A stretch of DNA of 64,000 bases from Acetobacter suratthaniensis (GCF_017377745.1 NZ_JAFVMG010000002.1:211507-275506), one strand, 5' to 3'; counted from the stretch's first letter, positions 28,971-39,963 are shown. Notes: generated by a model from the letters alone, not told the origin. Made by a program: numbers and translations.

Positions 28971-29190
28971 TGGCCATTTCAAACAGCGAAATCATTTAAA
29001 ACAGCCTCTTGGGTTGCTATTACATGGCCCGGGTTCTGATCCGGGGCAGACTATTGCCCCGGCGCATGGCCTTCTCTACAATACAGAACGTTCATTTCTG
29101 TCTTTTTTTCCATATCTTATTTAACGATCTTTTAACCGGTTTTGGCGCGGAATAAACCATCGTCCGTCCCGGAAACTGGAGTCATGAACC

Positions 29191-29862
29191 ATGTCGGCCA
29201 CGTCATCCGCTCAACAGCCCACCCCAGTTTCCTGGCAGAAAACCAATGTCAGCCCGGATTCTGCCGGCAATAGTGCCGCCGCTGCTCATGACAGCGCCAC
29301 CAGCTCTGACAAAAAAGCGGAAGTAGAGGCCGATACCATCGCCCTGTCCGCTGCGGCCCAGCATGCGCTCAGCAACAGCGCTGGCAGCACCTATTCAGAC
29401 AGCAGCATTAATAACCTGAGCGCCATGCTTGATGCCGCAGCCTCTGTCATCAACAACGCATCCACCCCCTATGCCCAGAAGGTTGCGGCTTATGGCGCGG
29501 TGGAGCATCTGAAATATCTGCTCGTCAACTCTCCCTCCGCCAATGGGGCGGACAGCAACGTCAACATGTATTCGTCCCGGCTGGACAATATCGGCCTGCA
29601 GTTCCGTACCGCTACCGCCAACTACACGTATCAGGCAATGCTCCAGCACGACACATCCAGCTCGGATGCGGGTGCCCAGAGCAATTCCGACAACCAGAAT
29701 CTTGCAGCCAGCACCATCACCACACTCGGCTCTACCGCCGATGACAGCAGCAACAGCTCGGCGCAGAACGCGCAGTCCAGCGCTGCCGCCGCCAGCGTAA
29801 CCGGCAGTGTGCAGCACACGACCCATACGCACAAACACCATTCCGACATCAACAACGCCTAG
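29191..29862 (+). CDS. Ser/Ala/Asn-rich hypothetical protein with His-rich tail
   Basis: 223 aa, not recognised. Ser, Ala, Asn and Thr dominate. A predicted helical core lies around residues 70-125 (NNLSAMLDAAASVINNAST, GAVEHLKYLLVNSP), flanked by disordered stretches, and the C-terminus is His-rich (QHTTHTHKHHSD). There is no classical signal peptide. The ADTIALSAAAQHAL segment loosely recalls flagellar regulators such as FlgM, but too weakly for a name. CTGGAG lies before ATG. A hairpin follows and ugd is next on the same strand. The coding pattern is convincing; the function is unknown. Confidence 0.6.
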   Translation: MSATSSAQQPTPVSWQKTNVSPDSAGNSAAAAHDSATSSDKKAEVEADTIALSAAAQHALSNSAGSTYSDSSINNLSAMLDAAASVINNASTPYAQKVAAYGAVEHLKYLLVNSPSANGADSNVNMYSSRLDNIGLQFRTATANYTYQAMLQHDTSSSDAGAQSNSDNQNLAASTITTLGSTADDSSNSSAQNAQSSAAAASVTGSVQHTTHTHKHHSDINNA

Positions 29863-29872
29863 GCCCGTAGCC

Positions 29873-29899
29873 CGTCCAGCGGTTAAAACCGCGTGGACG
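29873..29899 (+). terminator. Hairpin between the Ser/Ala-rich gene and ugd
   Basis: CGTCCA with GCGGTT on the left pairs with AACCGC and TGGACG on the right, with a single bulge, 10 bases past the stop. There is no T-run. Confidence 0.5.
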
Positions 29900-30027
29900 G
29901 ATGCCTGACACTCCTGTATGCCCGAATTCTGTTACCAAAAGCCCGGAGCGGATGTTCCGGCTTTCGCTCGCCGTTATGCAACAGGCCGGGTGAAAGTGTC
30001 TTTCGGATACATGAAATGGGAAAGACA

Positions 30028-31194
30028 ATGCAGATTGCCGTCGTCGGGCTTGGTTATGTCGGGCTTTCAAATGCCATTTTACTTGCACAGCACCATACTG
30101 TTACAGCGGTAGATATAGACGCGGAACGGGTGGCGAGCGTCAATCGCCGGGAATCCCCCATTATTGACGACAGGATTACCGAGTTCCTGAATGACCGCGC
30201 ACTGTCCCTACAGGCCACAACAGACCTGAACGCCGCCTGCCATGATGCGGAGCTGGTCATTATCGCCACGCCCACAAATTACGACCCCCATACGAATTCT
30301 TTCGATACGTCCTCTGTGCAGGATGTGATCAAGCGCGTTCTGGCCATTAACCCTATTGCCACGCTGATTATCAAATCGACCATTCCGGTCGGGTTTGTGG
30401 ATGAGCAGCGCCAGACCCATGCAACGGACAGGATTATTTTTTCCCCCGAGTTCCTGCGTGAAGGTCGCGCCCTGCACGACAACCTATATCCGTCACGCAT
30501 CATCGTAGGGGATCACTCCGAGCGCGCCCGGCAATTCGCCCACCTGATGGCCGAAGGCGCTGCCAAAACCGATATTCCCGAACTGTTTACCGAACCAGCC
30601 GAGGCCGAAGCGATCAAGCTGTTCGCCAACACCTATCTGGCCATGCGGGTTGCCTTTTTCAACGAACTCGACAGCTATGCTCTTGCCCGCGGCATGAGCG
30701 CACGCCAGATCATCGAAGGCGTTTGCCTCGACCCACGGATCGGCCAGCATTACAACAATCCGTCTTTTGGCTACGGCGGCTACTGCCTGCCCAAGGACAC
30801 CAAGCAGCTTCTGGCCAATTATACACAGGTACCGCAGAATCTCATCAGCGCCATTGTGGATGCCAACAGAACCCGCAAGGATTTTCTGGCAGATCATATT
30901 CTGGCAATGAACCCGCGCGTGGTGGGCATTTACCGTCTGGTCATGAAAGCATCCTCGGACAATTTCCGCCAAAGCTCCATTCAGGGCATTATGAAGCGGC
31001 TCAAAGCCAAGGGTATCGAAGTCATTGTCTATGAACCGACCATGACGGAAGACCTGTTCTTCGGCTCTCAGGTCATTCGTGATCCGGCCACGTTCAAGGC
31101 CCGCTCGGACGTAATTATTGCCAACCGCATCACCCCGGATCTGGGCGATGTCGCAAACAAGGTCTTTACCCGCGACCTGTTCGGCACCGACTGA
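30028..31194 (+). CDS. ugd: UDP-glucose 6-dehydrogenase
   Basis: Makes UDP-glucuronate from UDP-glucose with two NAD+, a precursor of acidic exopolysaccharide. At 388 aa it has the length of E. coli Ugd and closely follows it. Landmarks are the NAD motif [15 protein letters not shown] at the N-terminus, [37 protein letters not shown], and the catalytic cysteine in [19 protein letters not shown] 30028 with GGGAAAG upstream is chosen over in-frame starts at 29893 and 30016, which add non-homologous residues. The similarity to enteric Ugd is strong enough to make its ancestry worth checking. Confidence 0.95.
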   Translation: MQIAVVGLGYVGLSNAILLAQHHTVTAVDIDAERVASVNRRESPIIDDRITEFLNDRALSLQATTDLNAACHDAELVIIATPTNYDPHTNSFDTSSVQDVIKRVLAINPIATLIIKSTIPVGFVDEQRQTHATDRIIFSPEFLREGRALHDNLYPSRIIVGDHSERARQFAHLMAEGAAKTDIPELFTEPAEAEAIKLFANTYLAMRVAFFNELDSYALARGMSARQIIEGVCLDPRIGQHYNNPSFGYGGYCLPKDTKQLLANYTQVPQNLISAIVDANRTRKDFLADHILAMNPRVVGIYRLVMKASSDNFRQSSIQGIMKRLKAKGIEVIVYEPTMTEDLFFGSQVIRDPATFKARSDVIIANRITPDLGDVANKVFTRDLFGTD

Positions 31195-31252
31195 CCTACA
31201 GAGGTTCAGGCTCCTGAAGGCCCCCTCCCCTAAGCCCTGTCAGCGCAGGATA

Positions 31253-32584
31253 TTAGCCCGCAGGCGGTGGCTTAGGGTATCCGCGTGCCTCTTTAGCAAA
31301 TGCGGCGCGTGCGTGAATGGCAAAAAATGCCAGTAGCGTTGCAGAAAACAGCACGAGGCTATAGGCCGCTCCGATCGTACCCCAGACACGCACCATCAGA
31401 AACAGTACAGGCAGATTAACCAGCACGTTAAGCACCTGAAACCGGAACAGCGCATGCAAACGCCCGGTGACGACAAGAAATGGTTCAAGCGGCAGACCCA
31501 GAATGGTTAACAAAGCCCCGCAGACCAGCACCGGCAGCAGGTAGCCCCCACCACCGTGGATACCCAGCAGCAGATAAAGAACCTGATCACCAAACAGGCT
31601 AACCACCAAAAGCGCTGCACAGGCAAAAAGTAGGGCTGAAAAAAAGAGCTTTCTGATAACCCGGTGCATTTCCTCCATCCGCCCTTCTTCGCGCAGATGC
31701 ACAAACTCGGGATAAAGGGCTGGCATGAACGTACGCATAGGCCGAACAAGGCCATTGGATATCTGGTCAGACACCTTGTAAATGGCGGCTTCCGTTGGCC
31801 CTATACTGCCGCCGATCAGCAAAATTGGCAGCTTTTTGGTTGCGGCCAGCAAAATCTTGTTCAGACTGGCCATAATGGTGAATGTCCATGCCCCTTGCAT
31901 AAACGCAGGCGTGTGCAGGATTTGCCGCCAGCCGAAACAAGCAGGTTCATATTTTTTCAGGGCGTAAAACGTTGCGGCCATATCAGAAAAAAACAGCACA
32001 ACCGAGGAAAGCAGCCAGACATACAGAAAATACGTCAGGCCCATATGGGCATAATACCCCACCATACTGGCCAGAATACGGAAAGATGCGGTCAGGCCAT
32101 TACCAAATGTCAGATAGGTAAACTTGTTCAGAAGCCGGACCGTGCCAACACACCAGCCGGTTTTATCGAAAAACACAAACAGCAGGCAAATATCCATTAC
32201 CGGATGCAGCGGCCCGGTCCAACCCAGCCACGAAGATAAACACCACAGCCCGCCTTCGCCGATCAGATAGCCAACAGCCCCACTCAAAAAATCAAGCCGC
32301 ATACCAAAGCGTAGCACATGATACAGATCAGTCCGCCGCCCTTCACGGTAAGGGGCGGCCCCATAATGCAACACCGTTTGCCATGAGAGCAGGCTGGTAA
32401 GATCGGAAATGATCTCTATGTACGAAATAACCAGCAAAATCTGCCCAAATGTCGCAATACCAACAGCCTGCACCGTATACGGTATGTAGATAAAACTCGC
32501 TGCGGCGGCGATACCTTTTTCAAACAAAAGAACCGCTGCATTCCATGCAATCCGTGTCATCGGTGTTTTACTACGACTGCTCAT
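31253..32584 (-). CDS. Polysaccharide flippase (Wzx/MATE-like)
   Basis: 443-aa multi-spanning protein with 12 or more hydrophobic segments, of the polysaccharide-biosynthesis/MVF superfamily that flips lipid-linked glycan units. The N-terminus (AWNAAVLLFEKGIAAAASFIYIPYTVQAVG) and the second-half LVRPMRTFMPALYPEFVHL are typical. Its ATG overlaps the upstream gene's TGA as ATGA, so the two are translated together. Substrate unknown; nearby ugd and a GT4 suggest a uronate-containing glycan. Confidence 0.8.
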   Translation of the reverse strand: MSSRSKTPMTRIAWNAAVLLFEKGIAAAASFIYIPYTVQAVGIATFGQILLVISYIEIISDLTSLLSWQTVLHYGAAPYREGRRTDLYHVLRFGMRLDFLSGAVGYLIGEGGLWCLSSWLGWTGPLHPVMDICLLFVFFDKTGWCVGTVRLLNKFTYLTFGNGLTASFRILASMVGYYAHMGLTYFLYVWLLSSVVLFFSDMAATFYALKKYEPACFGWRQILHTPAFMQGAWTFTIMASLNKILLAATKKLPILLIGGSIGPTEAAIYKVSDQISNGLVRPMRTFMPALYPEFVHLREEGRMEEMHRVIRKLFFSALLFACAALLVVSLFGDQVLYLLLGIHGGGGYLLPVLVCGALLTILGLPLEPFLVVTGRLHALFRFQVLNVLVNLPVLFLMVRVWGTIGAAYSLVLFSATLLAFFAIHARAAFAKEARGYPKPPPAG

Positions 32585-33438
32585 AAAACCCCGTTCCGCT
32601 GGCCTATACCCGAGCGGAAGCAGGTTCTGCACAGGTGTTCAAGCAGGGTGCGTATTGTATCGGGTAACGGAAAAATATCTTTATGGTAAAGCAGAGTGCC
32701 AGAAAGGGCTGCTCGCACCAGTTCATCATGTTTTTTACCCATCAACCCATTAATAGCGCTCAAAAACCGCGCTGTCCGGTTTATATCCTCGGCAGGGTAG
32801 AGAATGCGCAGCGTATCAAAAAACGCCACATGACGGCTGATAATCTTGCGGAGTGCATGAAACCGGGCAGCCGTTAGCCCCGGACTATCAAGAAACGCAG
32901 GAATACGGGCAATTTCAGCATGGAGATACGCATTGATAGTCCATGCGTCACCAACCCGCGCCCGCTGCACCATGTGCGCACGCCACCGTGCAAAAAAGGC
33001 TGTCGCCAGAACGCTCATTCCTACTCCACACAAAAAAGCCCGACCGGCAGAAGCGTTTCTAAAAGCATCCTGTGCTTCGCCCATCAGGGTGGAGGTCGCC
33101 TCGTATAGAAATGGCCTTTTATGCGCTGGCGTATAAAGACAGAATGCAAACCCCATATGTTTGTAACGCGCCCGAATCTGCTTCAATACCGCCCGTTCAG
33201 GCTCGGGCAGATCGCGCAGGCCTATGAGCTGGCGGGCCAAACCTGCCATTACGGATGACTGCGGCCCCTGTTGCCAAAGCTGGCGACTGAGGTTCAGGCA
33301 TTCGGCAAACTGGGTCTGGCTAAAACCACCGGGGAAATGATCGGGCAAGGCAATGTGTTCATCAACAACATCATTGACCGCAATCGCAGCCAATAGCGCA
33401 TCAAGCGTCTCGTGTGGAAACTGAACCCGAACAGACAT
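32581..33438 (-). CDS. Hypothetical protein in the glycan module
   Basis: 285 aa, no family recognised. It looks mostly helical with many Arg and Ala and one moderately hydrophobic stretch (AFLCGVGMSVLATAFFARW, about residues 135-153). It has no signal peptide. ATG 33438 is used because the longer frame needs a TTG start. Its stop overlaps the flippase start (ATGA), which ties it to glycan export or assembly. It could be a regulator or accessory of the flippase or an unrecognised transferase; sequence alone does not decide. Confidence 0.7.
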   Translation of the reverse strand: MSVRVQFPHETLDALLAAIAVNDVVDEHIALPDHFPGGFSQTQFAECLNLSRQLWQQGPQSSVMAGLARQLIGLRDLPEPERAVLKQIRARYKHMGFAFCLYTPAHKRPFLYEATSTLMGEAQDAFRNASAGRAFLCGVGMSVLATAFFARWRAHMVQRARVGDAWTINAYLHAEIARIPAFLDSPGLTAARFHALRKIISRHVAFFDTLRILYPAEDINRTARFLSAINGLMGKKHDELVRAALSGTLLYHKDIFPLPDTIRTLLEHLCRTCFRSGIGQRNGVL

Positions 33439-33521
33439 GACCTGAACCCGCAACCAGAAAGCGCCTCATGCCTGCATGAGCAGAAGCGCCCGAACGCTGG
33501 TAGAAACGTAAAGGCAGAAAG

Positions 33522-34349
33522 TCAATGACACCCACCGGCTGAAGACCGCCCCCCTCCGGGCTGATAAGCCTCCAGCACGGCGCTCACATGGTAGCGGGCT
33601 GTTTCCAGAACCTCTTGTAAGGGCTGGGTTGCATCCAGCTCCACCACAGGCGCACCGTTAAAGGACAGGCGCGGCACATCCGCCACCTTCTGGCGCAGGG
33701 TCTCGGGCCTGTGGTCAGGTTTACGCGCAAGGGCCGTGGCAAGGTCAATATTAAGCCGCAGCACCAGATCGGGCCTGAAACCAGCCATCCACACATAAAC
33801 CGCCTGCTCAAGCCGGGTCAGCAGCCGCACAAGCCCATGTTTTGGCTGCCGCGCCACCAGTCCGGGGCCATCCATCGGGCCGGGGACCACCGCCTGCGGG
33901 TAGCGGTCAGTCAGGATGACATAACCCCGCTTATGCAGCCCGCGCATACGCACAAACCGAAGTAACCGCCGCATGGAGAGCAGAAAAATGATCAGAGCCG
34001 CTCCCGGCCCCACACCCTGCCCCTGACGGCTCTGCACCGCTTTGCCCGCTATTGCCTTATCTGCCCTGCGGCCAATCAGCGGCATACGGGCGATCGCCCG
34101 CCCCCAGCTTCCTGTCTGCTTACCCAGATGGCAAAAACGCGTGGGCTGGCGGGTGTTCATCCAGTCAAACAGAGTAGCGCCCAATGTAGTCTTGCCACTT
34201 CCATCGGAGCCAACCAACGCAATGACAGGCACACGCCGCCCCGGTAGCGGGGTGTACGCCCCGCCCACTTCAACCGGCTTGCCGTATTCCGCCATTATTG
34301 CTGTCCTAGCCTCTGCATCCGATACAACCTCTGACTGATCAGCAAACAT
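33522..34349 (-). CDS. Thymidylate-kinase-like P-loop protein
   Basis: 275 aa. The Walker A is GSDGSGKTTLGATLF near residue 45. A DR-Y motif like that of dTMP kinases appears in VILTDRYPQAVV, and the end has VVELDATQPLQEVLE. It is larger and far more divergent than housekeeping Tmk (about 210 aa). Relatives of this kind occur in polysaccharide clusters, where their substrate is unknown. GGGAG lies six bases before ATG 34349. It is divergent from the GT4 gene and 83 bases upstream of the unknown gene in the same operon. Confidence 0.7.
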   Translation of the reverse strand: MFADQSEVVSDAEARTAIMAEYGKPVEVGGAYTPLPGRRVPVIALVGSDGSGKTTLGATLFDWMNTRQPTRFCHLGKQTGSWGRAIARMPLIGRRADKAIAGKAVQSRQGQGVGPGAALIIFLLSMRRLLRFVRMRGLHKRGYVILTDRYPQAVVPGPMDGPGLVARQPKHGLVRLLTRLEQAVYVWMAGFRPDLVLRLNIDLATALARKPDHRPETLRQKVADVPRLSFNGAPVVELDATQPLQEVLETARYHVSAVLEAYQPGGGRSSAGGCH

Positions 34350-34420
34350 GGGATTACTCCCGCCACGTTGCAACGCACACTCACACCTGCTTAAATCGCA
34401 TGGCGGAGGCATAAGCGGGC

Positions 34421-35506
34421 ATGGACATACAGTATCTTGTCACCTCGCTGGAAGGCGGCGGGGGTACATTCTCTCTCCCCCGCATATTGCGTATACTCGA
34501 ACAGGCTGGCGACCATGTGCAACTAAGCGCATGCGAACCGCGCGATGGCCGGGGCGGCGCATACCTGCGGGATAATGGATTTACCTTTACCCTGCTGGCC
34601 AACAGAAAACGCAGTAAGCTTATCTATCTGGCAGCATTCGTCCGGCTGGTGGGGCGTACCCGTCCAGATATCATCTGGACATCACTGAGCGTTGCCAGTC
34701 TTATCGGCCAGATTGCAGGACGGTTATGGGGCATACCCGTTGTATCCTGGCTGAATAATGCCAATGCCAAACCTTATACAAAGCTATGCCGTAACCTGAC
34801 TGACCTGTGGATTGCGGACTCCCCCTCCGTGCGGGATTATCTGCACCAGCAGCTTGGCATTCCCCTGGCGCGGATCATGGTCTGGCCCCTTTACTGCGCC
34901 ACCACGCCACAGGCCCTGCCCCACTACTGGAACGGCATGGGCCGCCTGCATTTAGGGAGCCTTGGCCGCCTGAACACGCAAAAAAACTACGAACCCCTGA
35001 TCCGGGGTATCGCGCGTTTTATCGCAAACGCACCGCAGCAGCGCCAGCGGTTACAGGTTTCAATCGCGGGGGATGGACCACTTCGCCCCAGCCTGCAAAG
35101 CCTGATCGAGCAGTTGAACCTGACCGACTGCATAACGCTGGTTGGCCATCAGAACGACCCGGATGCCTTTCTCCTGACGCTGGATGCCTATATCCAGCCC
35201 TCGCTCTACGAAGGCATGTGCCTTGCCGCACATGAAGCCATGGCTATGGGTCTGCCGGTTATTGCCACACCGGTTGGTGAGCTTGCGCACAGCATTATCC
35301 GCAATCAAACTGGATTTATCATTACTCAGCCAGCAGACGAGAGTATTGCTGAAATTCTGGCGGATATTTTTGCCAATCCCGGCAGGCTCGAACACTATGG
35401 TCGCGCTGGCCGTACACTGGTGCGCTCAAAGTTCAGTGTCGAAAACTTTAATGCCGCCGGGCATGCCGTCCTTGAACGGATCAGGACGCTGCTCCCGCAT
35501 TCATGA
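34421..35506 (+). CDS. Glycosyltransferase family 4 protein
   Basis: 361-aa GT-B enzyme. The N-terminal domain has the glycine-rich acceptor loop LEGGGGTFSLPRIL. The C-terminal domain carries LGSLGRLNTQKNY, IAGDGPLRPSL, and the donor-binding EX7E motif in PSLYEGMCLAAHEAMAMGLPVIATPVGE. It has no signal or membrane segment, so it acts at the cytoplasmic face. GGAGG lies 12 bases before the ATG. It is divergent from the kinase-like gene. Sugar donor unknown. Confidence 0.88.
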   Translation: MDIQYLVTSLEGGGGTFSLPRILRILEQAGDHVQLSACEPRDGRGGAYLRDNGFTFTLLANRKRSKLIYLAAFVRLVGRTRPDIIWTSLSVASLIGQIAGRLWGIPVVSWLNNANAKPYTKLCRNLTDLWIADSPSVRDYLHQQLGIPLARIMVWPLYCATTPQALPHYWNGMGRLHLGSLGRLNTQKNYEPLIRGIARFIANAPQQRQRLQVSIAGDGPLRPSLQSLIEQLNLTDCITLVGHQNDPDAFLLTLDAYIQPSLYEGMCLAAHEAMAMGLPVIATPVGELAHSIIRNQTGFIITQPADESIAEILADIFANPGRLEHYGRAGRTLVRSKFSVENFNAAGHAVLERIRTLLPHS

Positions 35507-35569
35507 ATATGGAATATAGCTTCATACAGATTACACCCCATTATCAATGGATGGGGTGAGCATTTATGA

Positions 35570-36610
<1,041 letters not shown>

Positions 36611-36624
36611 AAGCAGTTCGTATC

Positions 36625-37365
36625 ATGCGCGATAATATTGCAGGAAAAGTCGTTGTCATTACCGGTGCCAGTAGCGGGCTGGGGGCGGCAACCGCCCGCC
36701 ATCTGGCGGAACATGGCGCCAGACTGGTTCTGGGCGCACGCAGGCTGGAGCGGCTGAAAAGCCTAGCATGGGATATTAACCTGCCCCCGAATGCCGTGCT
36801 CAGAACCGATGTCACCAGTCCCGATCAGGTACAGAACCTTATCAACACTGCCATAAATCTGCACGGCCGGATTGACGTGCTGATCAATAACGCCGGTATC
36901 ATGCCACACTCCTTACTGGAGCAGGCCCGCCTTGATGACTGGAACCGGGCTATAGACATCAACCTCAAAGGGGTTCTGCACGGCATCGCTGCTGCCATAG
37001 AGCCAATGAAGCAGCAAAAATCTGGTCATATTATCAATGTTTCTTCTGTCGCCGGACACAAGGTCCGCCCCGGAAGCGCCGTATATGCCGCAACAAAAGC
37101 CGCCGTACTCATGCTGTCCGAAGGGCTGCGGCAGGAGGTCAAGGCGTATAATATCCGCACGACCGTTCTCTCACCCGGAGCCGTGCAGTCCGAGCTCCCC
37201 CAGAGCGTTACAGACCCGAACATGGCCAGTGCGATAGCAGATTTTTACGAAAACTATGCCATTCCAGCAGACAGCTTCGCTCGCGCTGTGGCTTTTGCCA
37301 TCAACCAGCCTGATGATGTGGATATCAACGAAATCCAGTTCCGCCCAACGCGACAGGATTTCTGA
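36625..37365 (+). CDS. Short-chain dehydrogenase/reductase
   Basis: 246-aa classical SDR. The cofactor motif is [19 protein letters not shown] with LGARRLERL after strand 2, suggesting NADP(H). NNAGIMPH follows, and the catalytic Ser-Tyr-Lys set lies in [25 protein letters not shown]. Substrate unknown. Co-transcribed with the aldo/keto reductase. Confidence 0.9.
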   Translation: MRDNIAGKVVVITGASSGLGAATARHLAEHGARLVLGARRLERLKSLAWDINLPPNAVLRTDVTSPDQVQNLINTAINLHGRIDVLINNAGIMPHSLLEQARLDDWNRAIDINLKGVLHGIAAAIEPMKQQKSGHIINVSSVAGHKVRPGSAVYAATKAAVLMLSEGLRQEVKAYNIRTTVLSPGAVQSELPQSVTDPNMASAIADFYENYAIPADSFARAVAFAINQPDDVDINEIQFRPTRQDF

Positions 37366-37381
37366 ACCATACGAAAAAAAA

Positions 37382-37416
37382 CCCGCAGCATCCTCCGTTA
37401 AGGTGGTGGCTGCGGG
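37382..37416 (-). terminator. Intrinsic terminator of the ADH gene
   Basis: On the minus strand, CCCGCAGC and GCTGCGGG arms (37382-37389, 37409-37416) are followed by an eight-T run (A-run at 37374-37381 on plus). It serves the minus-strand ADH and also sits past the SDR stop. Confidence 0.75.
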
Positions 37417-37431
37417 GATGATAGTAGCTGG

Positions 37432-38481
37432 TTACGCAGCCTGCAAACTCGCCATATCAATGACAAAGCGATAATGGACATCCGCTTTTTCCATGCGGGT
37501 AAAGGCATGGTTGATTTCATCCATACAGATCATTTCAACATCGGGCAGAATGTTCTTGCGCGCACAGAAATCAAGCAGCTCCTGTGTCTGTTTCAACCCG
37601 CCAATGGGTGAGCCCGCTATCCGACGCCGCCCCAGCAGCAACGGCACGGTTGAAGGTGCTGCAATCGGCCCGACCTGCCCGACAATCACCAATGTACCAT
37701 CCACATCCAGCAGCGGCATATAAGGGTTGATGTCATGATCAACTGGCACAGTGTCGATAATCAGATCAAAAGCATTGGCGGAACGGGCCATAGCCTCGGG
37801 GTCTGAGGAAACCAGCAGGCTATCCGCCCCGAGTTCCAGCGCATCGTGCTTTTTGCTGTCGCTCCGGCTCAGCACCGTAACACTGGCCCCCATAGCCGCC
37901 GCCAGCTTGACCGCCATATGCCCCAGCCCACCAAGACCGATGACACCAACCCGGCTACCCGGCCCCACATTCCATGTCCGCAGGGGCGAATAGGTGGTAA
38001 TGCCCGCGCATAACAGCGGAGCCGCCTTGCTGATATCAAGGCCTGTGGGCACCTTGAGCGCAAACTCCTCACGCACCACCAGATGCTTGGAATACCCGCC
38101 CAGCGTATACTCCTTGGTTACGCGGTCAAAGCCGCCATAGGTGCCGGTATTACCTTCCCGGCAGAGCTGTTCCTCTCCCTTGTGGCACTGGTCGCACTGC
38201 TGGCAGCTATCCACCATACAGCCCACCGCCACAATATCCCCCACCTTGTGGCGGGTAACGTCCGGCCCGGCTTCAATAACCCGGCCAATGATTTCATGTC
38301 CCGGAATGGCGGGGTACAGTGTCCAACCCCAGTCATTTCTGGCCCAGTGGAGGTCGGAATGACAGACGCCACAATAGAGAATTTCCATCACCACATCGTT
38401 CGGCCGGGCTTCGCGCCGGTCGAAATGAGCGGGTGCCAGTTCGGCCTCGGCCGATGTGCAGGCAAATCCAATGGTACGCAT
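37432..38481 (-). CDS. Zinc-dependent NAD(P) alcohol dehydrogenase (YahK/CAD-like)
   Basis: 349 aa. Catalytic zinc ligands are Cys in CGVCHSDLH and His-Glu in IPGHEIIG; structural zinc is held by CQQCDQCHKGEEQLC. The cofactor motif is GVIGLGGLGHMAVKLA, followed by LSRSDSKK, which fits NADP(H). This is the cinnamyl-alcohol-dehydrogenase/YahK group, active on many aldehydes. Its ATG shares one base with the TAA of the upstream CMD gene (TAATG). The LysR gene upstream is divergent and is a candidate regulator. Confidence 0.92.
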   Translation of the reverse strand: MRTIGFACTSAEAELAPAHFDRREARPNDVVMEILYCGVCHSDLHWARNDWGWTLYPAIPGHEIIGRVIEAGPDVTRHKVGDIVAVGCMVDSCQQCDQCHKGEEQLCREGNTGTYGGFDRVTKEYTLGGYSKHLVVREEFALKVPTGLDISKAAPLLCAGITTYSPLRTWNVGPGSRVGVIGLGGLGHMAVKLAAAMGASVTVLSRSDSKKHDALELGADSLLVSSDPEAMARSANAFDLIIDTVPVDHDINPYMPLLDVDGTLVIVGQVGPIAAPSTVPLLLGRRRIAGSPIGGLKQTQELLDFCARKNILPDVEMICMDEINHAFTRMEKADVHYRFVIDMASLQAA

Positions 38482-38834
38482 TATTGATCCGTCCCTTGCT
38501 GGTCTTCTGACACACCACGGCGCTGTATAACCCCCCGCAACGCACCCAGCGCTGTGGAGGCTGCTGGCCAGCCAGCATAGAACGCCAGATGGGTTATCAG
38601 GTCTTTCAGTTCATTCAGAGCCACACCATTATTGAGGGCTTTCTCAAGATGGGGCGGCAGTTCATTCACCCGGTAAAGCGCCACCAGAGCAGAAACCGTG
38701 ATCATGCTTTTATCACGAGGCGACAGACCGGGCCGTTCCCAGATTTCATCAAACAGAACCCGGTCTGTCAAATCCGCGAAGGCGGGAGCAACATCGCCAA
38801 AAGTCTGCTGCCCGATGGTTGAGCACGCCTTCAT
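38481..38834 (-). CDS. Carboxymuconolactone decarboxylase family protein
   Basis: 117-aa AhpD-like/CMD fold. Conserved stretches are RPGLSPRDKSMITVSALVAL and LPPHLEKALNNGVALNELKDLITHLAFYAGWP. The peroxidase CXXC of AhpD is absent, so a decarboxylase-like or accessory role is more likely; function unknown. It is the first gene of a two-gene operon with the ADH. Such CMD genes often sit with reductases controlled by a divergent LysR. Confidence 0.85.
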   Translation of the reverse strand: MKACSTIGQQTFGDVAPAFADLTDRVLFDEIWERPGLSPRDKSMITVSALVALYRVNELPPHLEKALNNGVALNELKDLITHLAFYAGWPAASTALGALRGVIQRRGVSEDQQGTDQ

Positions 38835-39030
38835 ACCGCGCTCCGCCCATAATGATCAAAACACTCAGTCACACGTGTCTGAACACGACCACACCGCCTG
38901 GTCCGCATAACCACACTCCATAATTTTACCGGCCAGCAGCCCTGCCAACCGCACTGGAAAAAATGTAGGTCTGCCAGATTAACGCGATTAGATGCTATAA
39001 ATGGCATGAAGCCATATCAGGAGTTCATGA
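38835..39030. promoter_or_regulatory. Divergent promoter region, CMD-ADH / LysR
   Basis: 196 bases between divergent transcription units, the usual binding place for a LysR-type regulator. The AT-richer part is 38975-39010. I cannot fix a T-N11-A site with confidence. Confidence 0.4.
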
Positions 39031-39933
39031 ATGCGACGCGAGGATCTGGTTGATCTCAACGCTTTTCTGGCGGTCGCGGAGGAGTGCAATTTCACCCGTG
39101 CCGCAGCCCGGCTGGGTACATCGCAATCCTCCCTCAGCCACACGATCCGCAGGCTGGAAGCCCGGCTGGGCGTGCGCCTGCTCACCCGCACCACACGCAA
39201 TGTATCCGTAACCGAAGCCGGGCAGAAACTGGTCGATACCCTGCGCCCCGCACTGGAAAGCATTGATGATCAACTGGCGTCCCTCAGCGCCCTGCGAGAA
39301 AAACCGGCGGGCACCATCCGCATCACCACATCCGATCATGCAGCCCGCACGCTTTTGTGGCCAACTCTCAAACGTCTACTACCCGACTACCCGGATGTGC
39401 ATGTCGAACTCAGCATCGATTCAACCCTGACAGACATTGTATCAGATCGCTTTGATGCCGGAGTAAGGCTGGGGGAAGCCATTGCCAAGGATATGGTGGC
39501 CGTACGGATCGGGCCAGACCTGCGCATGGCGGCTGTGGCCTCGCCTGCTTATTTTGCCCGTAATCCGCCGCCCCTCAGCCCAGATGATCTGGCCCGGCAT
39601 AAATGTATCAACCTGCGTTTTCTCACCACCGGGGGGCTCTATGCGTGGGAGTTGGAAAAAGATGGGCGCGAAATCCGCGCACGGGTGGAAGGGCAGCTAA
39701 CGTTCAATAACACCGACATGATTATTCAGGCGGCCCTTGCCGGTTTCGGCATTGCTTTTCTAATGGAAGACCACATGGAACCCTATCTGGGCACTGGGCA
39801 GCTTGTGCGCGTGCTGGAAGACTGGTGCCCCCCCTTTGCCGGGTATCATCTTTATTACACCAGCCGCCGCGAACCCTCCGCCGCCTTCAGCCTACTGGTG
39901 GAAGCCCTGCGTTACCGCCAGCCTGCGGAATAA
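39031..39933 (+). CDS. LysR-family transcriptional regulator
   Basis: 300 aa. The winged helix-turn-helix occupies residues 1-65 (FLAVAEECNFTRAAARLGTSQSSLSHTIRRLE), and the effector domain covers about 90-295 (GTIRITTSDHAARTLLWP, FDAGVRLGEAIAKDMVAV, AALAGFGIAFLMEDHM). Length and layout are standard for the group that responds to quinones, aldehydes or phenolics. It is divergent from CMD-ADH, its most likely target. The effector is unknown. Confidence 0.92.
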   Translation: MRREDLVDLNAFLAVAEECNFTRAAARLGTSQSSLSHTIRRLEARLGVRLLTRTTRNVSVTEAGQKLVDTLRPALESIDDQLASLSALREKPAGTIRITTSDHAARTLLWPTLKRLLPDYPDVHVELSIDSTLTDIVSDRFDAGVRLGEAIAKDMVAVRIGPDLRMAAVASPAYFARNPPPLSPDDLARHKCINLRFLTTGGLYAWELEKDGREIRARVEGQLTFNNTDMIIQAALAGFGIAFLMEDHMEPYLGTGQLVRVLEDWCPPFAGYHLYYTSRREPSAAFSLLVEALRYRQPAE

Positions 39934-39963
39934 TGCTGCTCCACAGCCAGTACACGGCGATCA

